Position numbers and translations under genes: made by a program. A stretch of DNA of 64,000 bases from Myxococcales bacterium (GTDB taxonomy: Bacteria; Myxococcota; Polyangia; Nannocystales; Nannocystaceae), in the NCBI GenBank assembly GCA_016793465.1, contig JAEUJW010000101.1, positions 1-64,000 on the forward strand, in the 5' to 3' direction. Every line of letters begins with the position of its first letter. Within the stretch, counting starts at the first letter, position 1. Of this stretch, positions 50,917 to 60,055 are shown piece after piece. The notes under the pieces were generated by a model, which worked only from the letters and a program-made list of their open reading frames with translations, searched no databases and was not told the origin of the DNA.

Positions 50917-52974
50917 GTGTCTCCCCCCGACGATCGCCAGCAGTCCGCGCCGTCCGACCCGGTCGGTCGTGACGCGCACCCGCGGCCCGAGTCGGTCGAG
51001 GAGGCGCAGGCGCGGCTGGCCGCGATCGTCGAGTCGTCCGACGACGCGATCGTCAGCAAGTCGCTCGACGGCGTCATCCGCACGTGGAACGCCGGCGCCG
51101 AGCGGCTGTTTGGCTACACCGCGGCCGAGGCGGTCGGCCGCGCGATCACCCTCATCATCCCGCCCGAGCGCCTCGCCGAGGAGCAGTCGATCCTCGAGCG
51201 GCTGTTCCGCGGCGAGCGCATCACCTCCTTCGAGACCGTGCGCGTGGCCAAGGACGGGCGCCGCCTCGACATCTCGCTCACCGTCTCGCCCGTCCGCGAC
51301 GCCCGCGGCCACGTCATCGGCGCCTCGAAGGTCGCCCGCGACATCACCGAGCACAAGCGCGTCACCCGGGCCCTCGAGCGCACGCTCGAGCGCGAGCGCG
51401 AGCAGGCCCGCACGTTCCGCCAGGTCGCCGACGCCTCGCTCGCCATCCACGCCGCCGGCTCGCTCGAGCGCGTGCTCGCCGTGCTCGCCGAGGAGGCCCG
51501 CCGCATCCTCGGCGCCGACCGGGCCTTCGCCAGCCTGACCACCTCCGCCGAGCTGTCGCAGAGCTCCGTCACCGCCGCCCTCGCCGACGGCCTGCCCGGC
51601 CGCGAGCGCCCGCCCCCGCCCGCCGAGCTCGTGCGCGAGGTCTGCCGCGCCAACCGGACCGTGCGCCGCGCCGACGTGCCCGGCCTGCGCGGCTGGCTCG
51701 CCGCCCCGCTGGTCGGCCGCGGCGGCGACAACCTCGGCATCGTCCACCTGTGCGACAAGCACCACGGCAGCTTCGACGACAACGACGAGGCCGTGCTCAG
51801 CCAGCTCGCCCACATCACCTCGATCGCCGTCGAGAACAACAACCTCAACGCCACCCTGCGCGACCAGGACCGCCGCAAGGACGAGTTCCTGGCCCTGCTC
51901 GCCCACGAGCTGCGCAACCCGCTGGCGCCGCTGCGCAACGGCCTGCAGGTGCTGCGCCTGTCCGACGACCCCCCGGTCCGCCGGCGCGCCCAGGGCATGA
52001 TGGACCGCCAGCTCGACCACATGGTCCGCCTCATCGACGACCTCCTCGACATCGCCCGCATCAACCGACAAAAGCTCGAGCTCCGGCGCGCGCGCGTCCT
52101 GCTCGCCGACGTCGTGCACGCCGCCGTCGAGACCGCCCGCCCGCTCGTCGACGCCGCCGGCCACCACCTCGAGGTCGTGCTGCCCGGCGAGCCCGTGGTC
52201 CTCGACGCCGACCTCACCCGCCTCGCCCAGGTCATCAGCAACCTCCTGACCAACAGCGCCAAGTACACCGACCCCGGCGGCCACATCCGCCTGAGCGCCG
52301 AGCTGCAGGGCGACGGCGTGCGCGTGGTCGTCCGCGACGACGGCCTCGGCATCCCGCGCGCCTCGCTGGCCAGCATCTTCGAGATGTTCTCGCAGGTCGA
52401 CCGCACCCTCGAGCGCGCGCGCGGCGGCCTCGGCATCGGCCTCGCGCTCGTCAAGGGCCTGGTCGAGATGCACGGCGGCAGCATCACCGCCGACAGCCAG
52501 GGCGACGACCGCGGCAGCACCTTCACGGTGGTGCTGCCGCTGGCCCCGCGCCCGCCCGACGAGCCCTCGCAGGCCGCGGACCACGGCGCCCGCCCCGTCA
52601 GCGGCCGGCGGATCCTCGTCGTCGACGACAACCGCGACGCCGCGCTCACCATGGCCGCCATGCTCGAGCTCAACGGCGACGAGACCCAGGTCGCCTTCGA
52701 CGGCCTCGAGGCCCTCGCCGCCGCCGAACGCTTCCGACCCCAGGCGATCCTCATGGACATGGGCATGCCCGGCCTCAACGGCTACGACGCCACCCGCCGC
52801 ATCCGCGAGCAACCGTGGGGCCGCGCCATCGCCATCGTCGCGCTCACCGGGTGGGGCCAGGCCCACGACCGCGCCCGCTCCAGGGCCGCGGGCTGCGACG
52901 GCCACCTCGTCAAACCCGCCGGCTTCGACGACCTCGACCGCCTGCTCACCGACCTCCTCGACGCCCGGGCCTGA
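50917..52974 (+). CDS. Hybrid sensor histidine kinase (PAS-GAF-HisKA-HATPase-REC)
   Basis: The product is 685 residues from the GTG at 50917 (ATG at 50770 is possible). No signal or membrane helix, so soluble. PAS (~35-150, SDDAIVSKSLDGVIRTWNAG and ISLTVSPVRD), coiled coil, GAF-like (~170-310), HisKA with His330 in LAHELRNPL, HATPase_c with N box LLTNSAKY and DDGLGIP plus GLGIGLAL. The C-terminal receiver begins ILVVDDNRD with the phosphoacceptor Asp614 (ILMDMGMPG) and TGWGQ, then KP. The residues for a His-Asp relay are all present. Confidence 0.9.
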   Translation: MSPPDDRQQSAPSDPVGRDAHPRPESVEEAQARLAAIVESSDDAIVSKSLDGVIRTWNAGAERLFGYTAAEAVGRAITLIIPPERLAEEQSILERLFRGERITSFETVRVAKDGRRLDISLTVSPVRDARGHVIGASKVARDITEHKRVTRALERTLEREREQARTFRQVADASLAIHAAGSLERVLAVLAEEARRILGADRAFASLTTSAELSQSSVTAALADGLPGRERPPPPAELVREVCRANRTVRRADVPGLRGWLAAPLVGRGGDNLGIVHLCDKHHGSFDDNDEAVLSQLAHITSIAVENNNLNATLRDQDRRKDEFLALLAHELRNPLAPLRNGLQVLRLSDDPPVRRRAQGMMDRQLDHMVRLIDDLLDIARINRQKLELRRARVLLADVVHAAVETARPLVDAAGHHLEVVLPGEPVVLDADLTRLAQVISNLLTNSAKYTDPGGHIRLSAELQGDGVRVVVRDDGLGIPRASLASIFEMFSQVDRTLERARGGLGIGLALVKGLVEMHGGSITADSQGDDRGSTFTVVLPLAPRPPDEPSQAADHGARPVSGRRILVVDDNRDAALTMAAMLELNGDETQVAFDGLEALAAAERFRPQAILMDMGMPGLNGYDATRRIREQPWGRAIAIVALTGWGQAHDRARSRAAGCDGHLVKPAGFDDLDRLLTDLLDARA

Positions 52975-53169
52975 CGCCGCGTCCGCGGACACCCCGTCGA
53001 CGGCCCGCCCGGACCGCGCACCGGCACCAGCATTTCGCGCCGGGGGCGCATCCACCCGCGTGATGCCTCACGCGGGCGTACGCGGCGCCGCTCTCGCCGC
53101 TCTCGTATGTTGCTGGCGCCACGCACGGCCCGTGAACACATGCGCCGTCGGCAGCGTAGAAAGCCCGCC

Positions 53170-54849
53170 ATGATGTCGTTCCGCGCACTCCGCGACACCT
53201 CGCTCGCCACCCTGCTGATCTTCAGCAGCGGCTGCTTCATCCACTGCGGCTCGTATCAGACCGCTCCGCCGCAGCACCGGGGACCGTCGCAGGCCAGTCC
53301 GCGGCCCAAGCCCGCCGCCAAGCCGCAGCGCCCGCCGAGCAAGCCCAAGCCGCCGGCCAGCAGCCCGCGCCCCCAGCCGAAGCCCCAGCCGAAGCCCCAG
53401 CCGCGCCCCCAGCCGCGCCCCCAGCCCCAGCCGCGGCCCGACCCGGCGCCCGGGCAGACCCAGATCGTCGTGCCCGTGCGCGTCGACTTCGCCGAGGCGG
53501 TCGAGCGCGTCGACGCGATGATCCAGAAGACCATGACGCAGGACTGGACCACCGTCAGCGCCAAGGGCGCCGCCGTCAAGATCGACGTGCGCTACAAGGT
53601 CTGGCGCGACCCGCTGAAGGCCAGCTTCAGCAACGGCACCCTGAAGGTCGAGGCCCGCGTGCGTTACGCCGCGGACGTGCGCGCCTCGGCCCGCAACCCG
53701 GTCGGCGGCGGCACCATGTGGATCACCCGGGGCACGACCTGGGGCACCTCGAGCGACCCGCAGGTCCTCACCGCCAAGCTGCACGCCAAGTTCTCGATCC
53801 AGGACGACTACAGCGTCAAGGCCGACGTCGGCCTCGACGACATCGACCACGGCCCCGCCCCGACCGGCAAGATCTGTGTCGGCAAGCTCGTGAAGGTCTG
53901 CATGAACAAGGAGCAGGCCGCCCCGCAGGTGCGCAAGAACATCGAGGCCCAGGTCATCCCGCGCATCGAGAAGGCCCTCGGCGACGCCGACCAGCAGATC
54001 GAGAAGACCCTGCGCCTGAAGAAGCAGGCCGAGACCCTGTGGTCGCTCCTGCAGCAGCCGCAGGCCATCCAGAAGCCCGGCCAGAGCAACTGCCCGAGCG
54101 AGGTCGGCTCGCTGTGCAGCACCCCGGCCTGGCTGGTCGCCCGGCCCACCTCGATCGGCGTCGAGGGCCCGCGCATGGACGGCAAGGACCTGCGCGTCGA
54201 CATCGGCGTCGGCGGCAAGCTGTCGGTCGCGCTCGGCGAGCGCCCGGCCGTGCGCCCCGCCCCGCTGCCGAAGCTGCAGCGCACCACCGCCGACCCCGGC
54301 TTCGCCGTGCACGCCGGCGTGCGCGTCCCGCTGGCCACCCTCAGCCAGGAGATCCAGAGCTACCTGCGCGGCCAGACCGTCGGCGCCAAGGGCACCCCGG
54401 AGCTCGAGATCACCAAGGTCGCCATCCAGAACTTCCACGACCCCCGCTTCAAGCAGCGCATCCGCATCAAGGTCAGCGTGCGCGGCGGCATGTCGGCCGA
54501 CCTCGAGGTCCAGGGCGAGCTCGCGTGGGACACCCGCCGCGGCGAGCTCTCGCTGAAGAACCTCGACTACACCGTCGACACCGACAACGAGGCCCTGAAG
54601 AAGCAGTCCGCCACCAACCACGACGCCCTGCTCAAACTCATCCAGCAGAAGGCCCGCTGGAAGATCGGCACCCGCACCGCCGCGCTCGGCAAGGCCATCA
54701 CCCAGGCCCTCGGCCAGGTGTGGCCCGGCCACCTCAGCGTCGACGGCGAGCTGAAGCGCGTCTCGCTCGAGCGCTTCACCGTCGACAAGGACGTGCTCGA
54801 GGCCGACGTCGTGCTCGCCGGCCAGCTCGGCGTCAGCTTCAAGCCGTAG
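53170..54849 (+). CDS. DUF4403-like lipoprotein with proline-rich linker
   Basis: The product is 559 residues from the ATG at 53170 (a second ATG follows directly). Lipobox SSGC at about residue 22. A Pro/Lys/Arg/Gln repeat region (PQPKPQPRPQPR) reaches ~95, then a large beta-rich body of two related halves, such as IVVPVRVDFAEAVERVDAMI and VPLATLSQEIQSYL, with FAVHAGVRV and DLEVQGELAWD. The alternation of long amphipathic strands and helices resembles DUF4403/BPI-like tubular lipid-binding proteins of the outer membrane. The lipoprotein part is secure; the DUF4403 assignment is by pattern. Confidence 0.7.
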   Translation: MMSFRALRDTSLATLLIFSSGCFIHCGSYQTAPPQHRGPSQASPRPKPAAKPQRPPSKPKPPASSPRPQPKPQPKPQPRPQPRPQPQPRPDPAPGQTQIVVPVRVDFAEAVERVDAMIQKTMTQDWTTVSAKGAAVKIDVRYKVWRDPLKASFSNGTLKVEARVRYAADVRASARNPVGGGTMWITRGTTWGTSSDPQVLTAKLHAKFSIQDDYSVKADVGLDDIDHGPAPTGKICVGKLVKVCMNKEQAAPQVRKNIEAQVIPRIEKALGDADQQIEKTLRLKKQAETLWSLLQQPQAIQKPGQSNCPSEVGSLCSTPAWLVARPTSIGVEGPRMDGKDLRVDIGVGGKLSVALGERPAVRPAPLPKLQRTTADPGFAVHAGVRVPLATLSQEIQSYLRGQTVGAKGTPELEITKVAIQNFHDPRFKQRIRIKVSVRGGMSADLEVQGELAWDTRRGELSLKNLDYTVDTDNEALKKQSATNHDALLKLIQQKARWKIGTRTAALGKAITQALGQVWPGHLSVDGELKRVSLERFTVDKDVLEADVVLAGQLGVSFKP

Positions 54850-54909
54850 CCCCGCGACCGCCGCGACCGAGGGCCGCCGTCTCTCGCGAGCCGGCGGCTC
54901 GGCTCGTCG

Positions 54910-55407
54910 TCAGCGCCGCCGCCGCGGCCGCCGCTCGGCCTTGCCGCGCCGCGCCAGCGCCTCGTCGTACGCCGCCTTCAACGCTCGAAACGCGTCTGCA
55001 TCCCCCCCGCGGTCGGGGTGCGTCACCAGAGCCCGCGCGCGATAGGCCGCCTTGATCGCCTCGACGGTCGCGTCGTTGGCGACCCCGAGGGTGGCCCAGA
55101 TCGACGTCCCCTCGTCCCGCCGCGCCCGCGTCGTCCCGCCGCCGCCCGGCTCGCCCGCGACGAACGGCGCCTGTCCCAGCATCACCCGCCCCCACGCCCG
55201 CGCCCACGCGCCCTCGACCTCGACGAGCGTGCGCCCCGCCGCCGCCTCGGCCTCGCGCAGCGCCTCCTCGCGCGTGCGCGCCCCCCCGGCCGAGGCGTCC
55301 GGCCTGCGAAACGGCGCGCGCGACGGCGCCGCCGTCCACCACGCCGCCCACAGGAACCGCCGCCGCCGGGTCGGCGCGATCGACACCACCGCCGCGAACA
55401 GCTCCAC
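54910..55407 (-). CDS. J-domain protein
   Basis: The product is 165 residues from the GTG at 55407. The N-terminus has a hydrophobic stretch, possibly a weak membrane segment (FLWAAWWTAA). The C-terminal J domain (about 100-155) begins IWATLGVANDATVEAIKAAY, with the HPD motif in THPDRGG and a final helix AFRALKAAYDEAL. That should stimulate an Hsp70 (DnaK) ATPase. No Gly/Phe or zinc-finger region of classic DnaJ, so it is a specialised co-chaperone. It starts 12 bp after the upstream gene, so they form an operon. Confidence 0.8.
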   Translation of the reverse strand: MELFAAVVSIAPTRRRRFLWAAWWTAAPSRAPFRRPDASAGGARTREEALREAEAAAGRTLVEVEGAWARAWGRVMLGQAPFVAGEPGGGGTTRARRDEGTSIWATLGVANDATVEAIKAAYRARALVTHPDRGGDADAFRALKAAYDEALARRGKAERRPRRRR

Positions 55408-55419
55408 GACGATCGAACC

Positions 55420-56079
55420 TCAGGCGCGCCGGTGCCGGTTCAAGGCCTTGGCCTCGAGCAGCTGCGAGTACCCGTCCCACGCGCGCCGCTCGGCGTCGGT
55501 CGCGTCCCACAGGGTGAAGTGGCAGGTCGAGGCGCCCGCCGGGATCGTCGAGTCGAAGCGCACCTGCCAGCCCGCGCCGAGCCCGTGCTCGCGCCCCGCC
55601 TCGAGCATGCCGCGCACGAAGTAGCGCTGGATCCGGCAGTCGAACGCCTGGTAGTGGTCCTGGTGCGGGCACCACAGGATGTCGAAGCTGACCTTGCCCT
55701 CGTCGTCGATCTTCGGGTCCTCGAGCGACGCGTAGGCGATGCGGTTGATCACCGTGGCGTAGAACGAGAAGAACTCGGCCTGGCTCATGCCCTCCGGCAG
55801 CTCCACGCCGGCGAGGATCTGCCGCCCGACGTCGAGCCCGATCTTCGCCACCGCCTCGCCGACCATGCGCTGACCCTCCGCCCCGAACGTCGCCTCCGCG
55901 GCCTCGAGCACGCCCACCAGCGCCATCGCCTGCATGGTCCCCCACTGCCACAGCGTGGCCGGATCGAAGTCCGTCCTGGCCAGCACCTCGTCGCGCAGAC
56001 GGGTCAGCCCCTTCGCGTACGGCTGGTTGAATTTGAAGTCCCGCCAGCGCGGCTCCTCGCGGTGTTCCCAGTGGGCCAT
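55420..56079 (-). CDS. Conserved protein, possible ATC-hydrolase-like fold
   Basis: The product is 219 residues from the ATG at 56079. The soluble alpha/beta pattern includes LWQWGTMQAMALVGVLEAAEA, EFFSFYATVINRIAYASLED and a conserved-looking SFDILWCPHQDHYQ segment with Cys and His close together, then AFDCRIQRYFVRGML. This combination recalls the L-2-amino-thiazoline-4-carboxylic acid hydrolase-like family, but the assignment is only by pattern and a simple 'conserved hypothetical' would be as fair. It is co-directional with the J-domain gene (12 bp). Confidence 0.6.
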   Translation of the reverse strand: MAHWEHREEPRWRDFKFNQPYAKGLTRLRDEVLARTDFDPATLWQWGTMQAMALVGVLEAAEATFGAEGQRMVGEAVAKIGLDVGRQILAGVELPEGMSQAEFFSFYATVINRIAYASLEDPKIDDEGKVSFDILWCPHQDHYQAFDCRIQRYFVRGMLEAGREHGLGAGWQVRFDSTIPAGASTCHFTLWDATDAERRAWDGYSQLLEAKALNRHRRA

Positions 56080-56435
56080 CCCCCATGCTTCGCACCGCCC
56101 GCGCCGCCCGCACAAATTGTTTTTGAGGATTTTCGGCGCCCCCGCAGCCCGGCGCTCCCCCACGCTCGCGCCGCTCCGCGAGCCCCGGCGCGGCGACCGG
56201 TAGCGGCCCCCGCGGCGCCGCCGCGTCGCTCGTCCGCGCGCCGCCCCGGGGCCGACCCGCCCCTGTCAAAATGTCATCAAAAGCCCGCCCACACCCCGCC
56301 ACGGGCCGTTCTTCGCCCACGCCGTCCATCAAGTTTTCATGAAACTCCCGGCCGCCCGCCTGGCTCCCCGCAGGAAGTGCCACACTCTGCGTCACGACGT
56401 GAACAGGCCCCCTCGAGCCGGCGTCGACAACCCCC
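56080..56435. other. Divergent intergenic region
   Basis: No gene seen. It holds the promoters of the divergent genes on both sides. Less GC-rich stretches are at about 56113-56132 (ACAAATTGTTTTTGAGGATT) and at 56263-56283 (GTCAAAATGTCATCAAAAG). Either could be a promoter region, but no clear -35/-10 pair is defined. Confidence 0.35.
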
Positions 56436-57857
56436 ATGCGCAGCCATCGACTCCGGTTCCTTCACGTCGCTGCCGTCGCGCTCGCCACGTTTCTGGCCAA
56501 CGCCGGGTGCACTTATTACACCGTCTACTCCCAGCCCCGCGGCACCGTGCGGGCCACCGGCGCCGCCGTCGGCGTGACCGCGAGCAACGCCGGCTGCTGC
56601 CAGTGCACCCCCTGCGGCACGCTGAGCCAGGGCCTCGTCGGCCACGAGACCTGGCAGGACCAGCGCCTCGACCTCGTCCAGTACGTGCACACCACGCCGC
56701 AGGCGATCCAGTCGTACCCGCTCGTCGCCTGGGGCGGCCGCGACTACTACAACGTCGAGGGCAGCCTCGTCTTCTACAGCCCCGAGTACGGCGCGTGGGT
56801 TTATTATTGGCAGCCGCCCGCGCCGCTGATCTACAGCTGGAACGACCGCTACCCCACGAGCCAGTACGTGTGGGGCGACGGTTGTTACGGCAGCGCGTGG
56901 TACTGGGGCACCCCGCGTCCGGACGGCTGGCACGGCTACGCCACCGTCGGCTACCGCCCGTCCTTCCCCAGCAACCCGCCGTGGCCCGGCGGCGGCGGCG
57001 GCGGCGGTGGCAGCCGTCCGAGCTTCCCCGGCAACCCCGGCACCCCGGGGCTCCCGCCCGACCGCCCGAGCATGCCCGGCAACCCCGGCATCCCGCCCGG
57101 CGACCCCACGATCCCGCCGCCGCGCCCCGGCGATCCCGGCCCCGATCCGCGGCCGCCGCCGCCGCGTCGCATCGGCCGCCCCGACACGCCGATCGACCCG
57201 CCCGGCCGCCCGCTCCCCCGCCCCGGCATCCCCGACGATCCGGGCCGCCCGCTCCCCCGCCCCGGCATCCCCGACGACCCCGATCGCCCGCGCCCCGACG
57301 GCAGCGACCGGCCCCTGCCGCTCCCTCGCCCCGGCATGCCCGATCGCCCGCGCCCCGACGGCAGCGACCGCCCCGAGCCGCGCCCGCTCCCTCGGCCCGG
57401 CGTGCCCGATCGCCCGCGCCCCGACGGCGGCGATCGCCCCGACCCGCGCCCGATCCCCCGCCCCGGCGTGCCCGATCGCCCCGATGGCAGCGATCGCCCC
57501 GACCCGCGCCCGCAGCCCCGGCCCACGCCGATGCCGCGTCCGCGTCCCGACGGCGACGACAGCCCGCGCCCGATCCCCCGCCCCGAGCCGCGCCCCGAGC
57601 AGCCGCGCCCCGAGCGCCCGCGCCCCGAGCCGCGCCCGCAGCCCCGCCCCGACACCCCGCGCCCGCAGCCTCGCCCCGACACCCCGCGCCCGCAGCCTCG
57701 CCCCGAGCCCCGCCCGCAGCCTCGCCCGCAGCCCCGCCCCGACAACCCGCGCCCGCCGAGCTCGCACCGCCCGACCACGCCCGCGCCGCGCCCGAGCCGG
57801 CCCACGCCGCGCCCGAGCAGCCCGCGCCCCTCCGGCGGATCCCGCGGCAACCGCTGA
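56436..57857 (+). CDS. Lipoprotein with long proline-rich repeat tail
   Basis: The product is 473 residues from the ATG at 56436. Signal and lipobox NAGC at about residue 25. A Tyr/Trp-rich domain (30-180: YYNVEGSLVFYSPEYGAWVY, YPTSQYVWGDGCYGSAWYWG) with paired cysteines follows. From ~180 to the end the sequence is Pro/Arg/Asp-rich with imperfect repeats (RPLPRPGIPDDPGRP, GMPDRPRPDGSDRP, DTPRPQPRP). The tail is likely extended and may bind cell-wall polymers. All three forward frames and two reverse frames are open through the tail because of composition. Only this one has the signal peptide. Confidence 0.75.
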   Translation: MRSHRLRFLHVAAVALATFLANAGCTYYTVYSQPRGTVRATGAAVGVTASNAGCCQCTPCGTLSQGLVGHETWQDQRLDLVQYVHTTPQAIQSYPLVAWGGRDYYNVEGSLVFYSPEYGAWVYYWQPPAPLIYSWNDRYPTSQYVWGDGCYGSAWYWGTPRPDGWHGYATVGYRPSFPSNPPWPGGGGGGGGSRPSFPGNPGTPGLPPDRPSMPGNPGIPPGDPTIPPPRPGDPGPDPRPPPPRRIGRPDTPIDPPGRPLPRPGIPDDPGRPLPRPGIPDDPDRPRPDGSDRPLPLPRPGMPDRPRPDGSDRPEPRPLPRPGVPDRPRPDGGDRPDPRPIPRPGVPDRPDGSDRPDPRPQPRPTPMPRPRPDGDDSPRPIPRPEPRPEQPRPERPRPEPRPQPRPDTPRPQPRPDTPRPQPRPEPRPQPRPQPRPDNPRPPSSHRPTTPAPRPSRPTPRPSSPRPSGGSRGNR

Positions 57858-57873
57858 GCCAGGCCCGAGCGTC

Positions 57874-57908
57874 GCCGACGGCGAGCACCCCGCGTGCTCG
57901 CCGTCGGC
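57874..57908. terminator. Strong 15-bp perfect hairpin between lipoprotein and polyphosphate kinase genes
   Basis: Arms GCCGACGGCGAGCAC (57874-57888) and GTGCTCGCCGTCGGC (57894-57908) are perfectly complementary around the 5-base loop CCCGC. It begins 16 bases after the lipoprotein stop. No U-tract follows, so it may be a factor-dependent terminator, an RNA-stability element or a protein site. Confidence 0.65.
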
Positions 57909-57953
57909 GTTCGGCTGTCCGAAGAGACAGCCCGACGCCGGCGATTATCGTCT

Positions 57954-58769
57954 ATGCATGGAGTCGTGAAGCCCGGCGACTACCGCATCGACTCCGAAGA
58001 CCGCGCCAAGCTCTCGCGCTTCGACCCCGAGGACGACGGCGGCCTCGAGCGCAGCGAGGCCGAGGCCGCGATGCCCGACCTCCTCGCCCGCATGCTCGAC
58101 CTGCAGGAGCGCCTGTTCGCCGCCCGCAAGCGCAGCCTCCTCATCGTCCTGCAGGGCCGCGACGCCGCCGGCAAGGACGGCACGATCAAGCACGTGATGG
58201 GCGGCTTCAACCCGCTCGGCACCCGCGTGATCGCCTTCAAGGCGCCCAGCGAGCTCGAGCGCTCGCACGACTTCCTGTGGCGGGTCCACGCCGTCGTCCC
58301 GCCCGCCGGCCACGTCACCATCTTCAACCGCTCGCACTACGAGGACGTGCTGGTCCCCGGCGTCAAGGGCCTGCTAAACCGCAAGCAGCTGGCCTGGCGC
58401 CACGAGCACATCCGCAACTTCGAGGCCCTGCTCGGCGACGCCGGCACCGCGATCATCAAGTGCTTCCTGCACATCTCCCGCGACGAGCAGCGGGGGCGCC
58501 TGCAGGCCCGCCTCGACGACCCCGAGAAGCGCTGGAAGTTCGACCCCGCCGACCTCCAGGCCCGCGCCGACTGGGACCGCTACACCGAGCTCTACGAGGA
58601 CATCCTGGCCCGCACCTCGACCGACGAGGCGCCGTGGTACGTCATCCCCGCCGACCGCAAGTGGTTCCGCAACTACCTCGTCGCCACCATCGTCGTGCGC
58701 ACCCTCGAGGCCATGAAGCTGAGCTACCCCGACCCGCCGCCCGGGCTCGAGGGCACCACCATCGACTGA
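57954..58769 (+). CDS. ppk2: Polyphosphate kinase 2 family protein
   Basis: The product is 271 residues from the ATG at 57954. Walker A is GRDAAGKDG at about 68-76, followed by TIKHVMGGFNPLGTRV; Walker B-like FNRSHYEDVLV follows and the lid WRHEHIRNFEALL. Characteristic C-terminal segments are ISRDEQRGRLQARLDDPEKRWKF and YVIPADRKWFRNYLV. PPK2 enzymes phosphorylate nucleoside mono- or diphosphates with polyphosphate. The class (1, 2 or 3) is not settled; the length and a single domain favour class 1 or 3. Its end overlaps the convergent CapA-like gene by 46 bp. Confidence 0.9.
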   Translation: MHGVVKPGDYRIDSEDRAKLSRFDPEDDGGLERSEAEAAMPDLLARMLDLQERLFAARKRSLLIVLQGRDAAGKDGTIKHVMGGFNPLGTRVIAFKAPSELERSHDFLWRVHAVVPPAGHVTIFNRSHYEDVLVPGVKGLLNRKQLAWRHEHIRNFEALLGDAGTAIIKCFLHISRDEQRGRLQARLDDPEKRWKFDPADLQARADWDRYTELYEDILARTSTDEAPWYVIPADRKWFRNYLVATIVVRTLEAMKLSYPDPPPGLEGTTID

Positions 58770-60055
58770 TCCGGGCACGCCGGGCGCGTCGCCAGCGGCG
58801 CGCCCGGGGCCAGCACCGCCGCCTCGCCGAACACGTCGACCGTCAGCGCCCGGCTGTCCGCCGCCCCGCCGACGCGGTCGATCGCCTCGACGAAGAATAA
58901 CTCGCCCTCCTGGCGCACGTGCAGCGGCACATAGCGCACCCCGTGCACGAACGCCTTGCCCCCCGGCGGCCGCGTGAGCCCGAGGTACAGGATCATCGAC
59001 GAGCGCCGCGGCAGTTCGAGCTGATGGCTGGCGAAGTTGCCGAGCGAGTACATCACGAACGTCTCGCGCCCGTCCGCGGCGCGCACGACCTCCCACGGCT
59101 CGAGCACGTGCGGGTGCCCGCCGATCACCGCCGTCGCGCCGGCCTCCGCCAGCCGCCGCGCGAGCGCCCGCTGCTGCGCGTCGGGCTGGGGCTTGTACTC
59201 CTTCCCCCAGTGCGGCGTGACGATCACCGCGTCGATCGCCGGATCCGCCGCCAGCGCGCGCACCAGCCGCTCGAGCGGGCCGCGCTTGTCGTAGCAGCGC
59301 AGCACCTGCCCGTGCGGGTCGGGGATCTGGTTGGTGTGCTGTGTGCATGCCAGCCAGGCCACGCGCATGCCCCTCGCCTCGGTGATCGCGTGCCACGGCG
59401 CGTCGGCCCCGGCCGAGCTCGCCCGCGTGCCCGTGGCCGCGAGCCCGCGCTCTCGCAGCGCCGCCAGCGTCGCGTCGACCCCGGGCGGCTCGCGGTCCAT
59501 CGCGTGGTTGTTGGCCGTCGACACCACGTCGATCCCCGACCTGATCAGGTCGTCGATCAGCGACGCGTGATAGTTGAAGCGCGGGTAGGTCGTGTACACC
59601 ACCTTGTCGAACTTCTTGCCCGGGTCGGCGACCGCCACCCCCCTGCGATCGAGCCCCGCCGCCGAGGTGCCCTCGAAGTTCGCGTAGCTGATGTCCGCCT
59701 GCGCCAGCAGGTCCGCGACCCCGCCCCACACCGCCAGGAACCCCTCCGGCGCGGCGTAGGCCTGGATCTGCAGCTCGTGGTGCAGCAGCAGATCGCCGAC
59801 CGCCGCGATCGTCAGCCGCTCGCCCGCCTCGCACGCCCGCGTGAACCTCGGCGCCTTGGCGTCCGGCGCCGGCGCCACCGGCTCGGGCTCCACCACCGCC
59901 GGCGGCGCGGGCTCCGGCGCCTGCTCCTGCGCCACCACCGGCGCCTGCGCCTGCGCCACCGCCGGCGCGGTCGCCTTCACCGGCCCCGCCGGCGCCCGCG
60001 TGTCCGCCGCGCCGGTACACCCGAGGATCAGCACGAGCGGCGCGAGACGAACCAT
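58724..60055 (-). CDS. CapA-family (poly-gamma-glutamate synthesis-type) metallophosphatase-fold lipoprotein
   Basis: The product is 443 residues from the ATG at 60055. Lipobox LILGC at about residue 13, a Pro/Ala/Glu-rich spacer to ~70, then the CapA domain: IAAVGDLLLHHEL, ADISYANFEGT, VVSTANNHAMD, VIVTPHWGKEYKP, VIGGHPHVLEP. These are the metal-binding motifs of the calcineurin-like fold used in PgsA/CapA. The first ligand motif GD, NFE, NNH, HWG and GHPH are all intact. One TTA leucine codon lies near 58890. A capsule or cell-wall role is likely, but no other cap/pgs genes are adjacent. Confidence 0.88.
   Translation of the reverse strand: MVRLAPLVLILGCTGAADTRAPAGPVKATAPAVAQAQAPVVAQEQAPEPAPPAVVEPEPVAPAPDAKAPRFTRACEAGERLTIAAVGDLLLHHELQIQAYAAPEGFLAVWGGVADLLAQADISYANFEGTSAAGLDRRGVAVADPGKKFDKVVYTTYPRFNYHASLIDDLIRSGIDVVSTANNHAMDREPPGVDATLAALRERGLAATGTRASSAGADAPWHAITEARGMRVAWLACTQHTNQIPDPHGQVLRCYDKRGPLERLVRALAADPAIDAVIVTPHWGKEYKPQPDAQQRALARRLAEAGATAVIGGHPHVLEPWEVVRAADGRETFVMYSLGNFASHQLELPRRSSMILYLGLTRPPGGKAFVHGVRYVPLHVRQEGELFFVEAIDRVGGAADSRALTVDVFGEAAVLAPGAPLATRPACPDQSMVVPSSPGGGSG

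Noticed and set aside
49573..53055. A 1160-codon minus-strand frame covering the hybrid kinase region
   Set aside because: Only 49573-50442 matches a family (AraC). The extension is antisense to the hybrid kinase and has shadow-type composition.
53170..54849. TonB or peptidoglycan-binding protein, because of the Pro/Lys-rich linker
   Set aside because: The linker alone is non-diagnostic; the body has no TonB C-terminal YP motif or OmpA-like motif.
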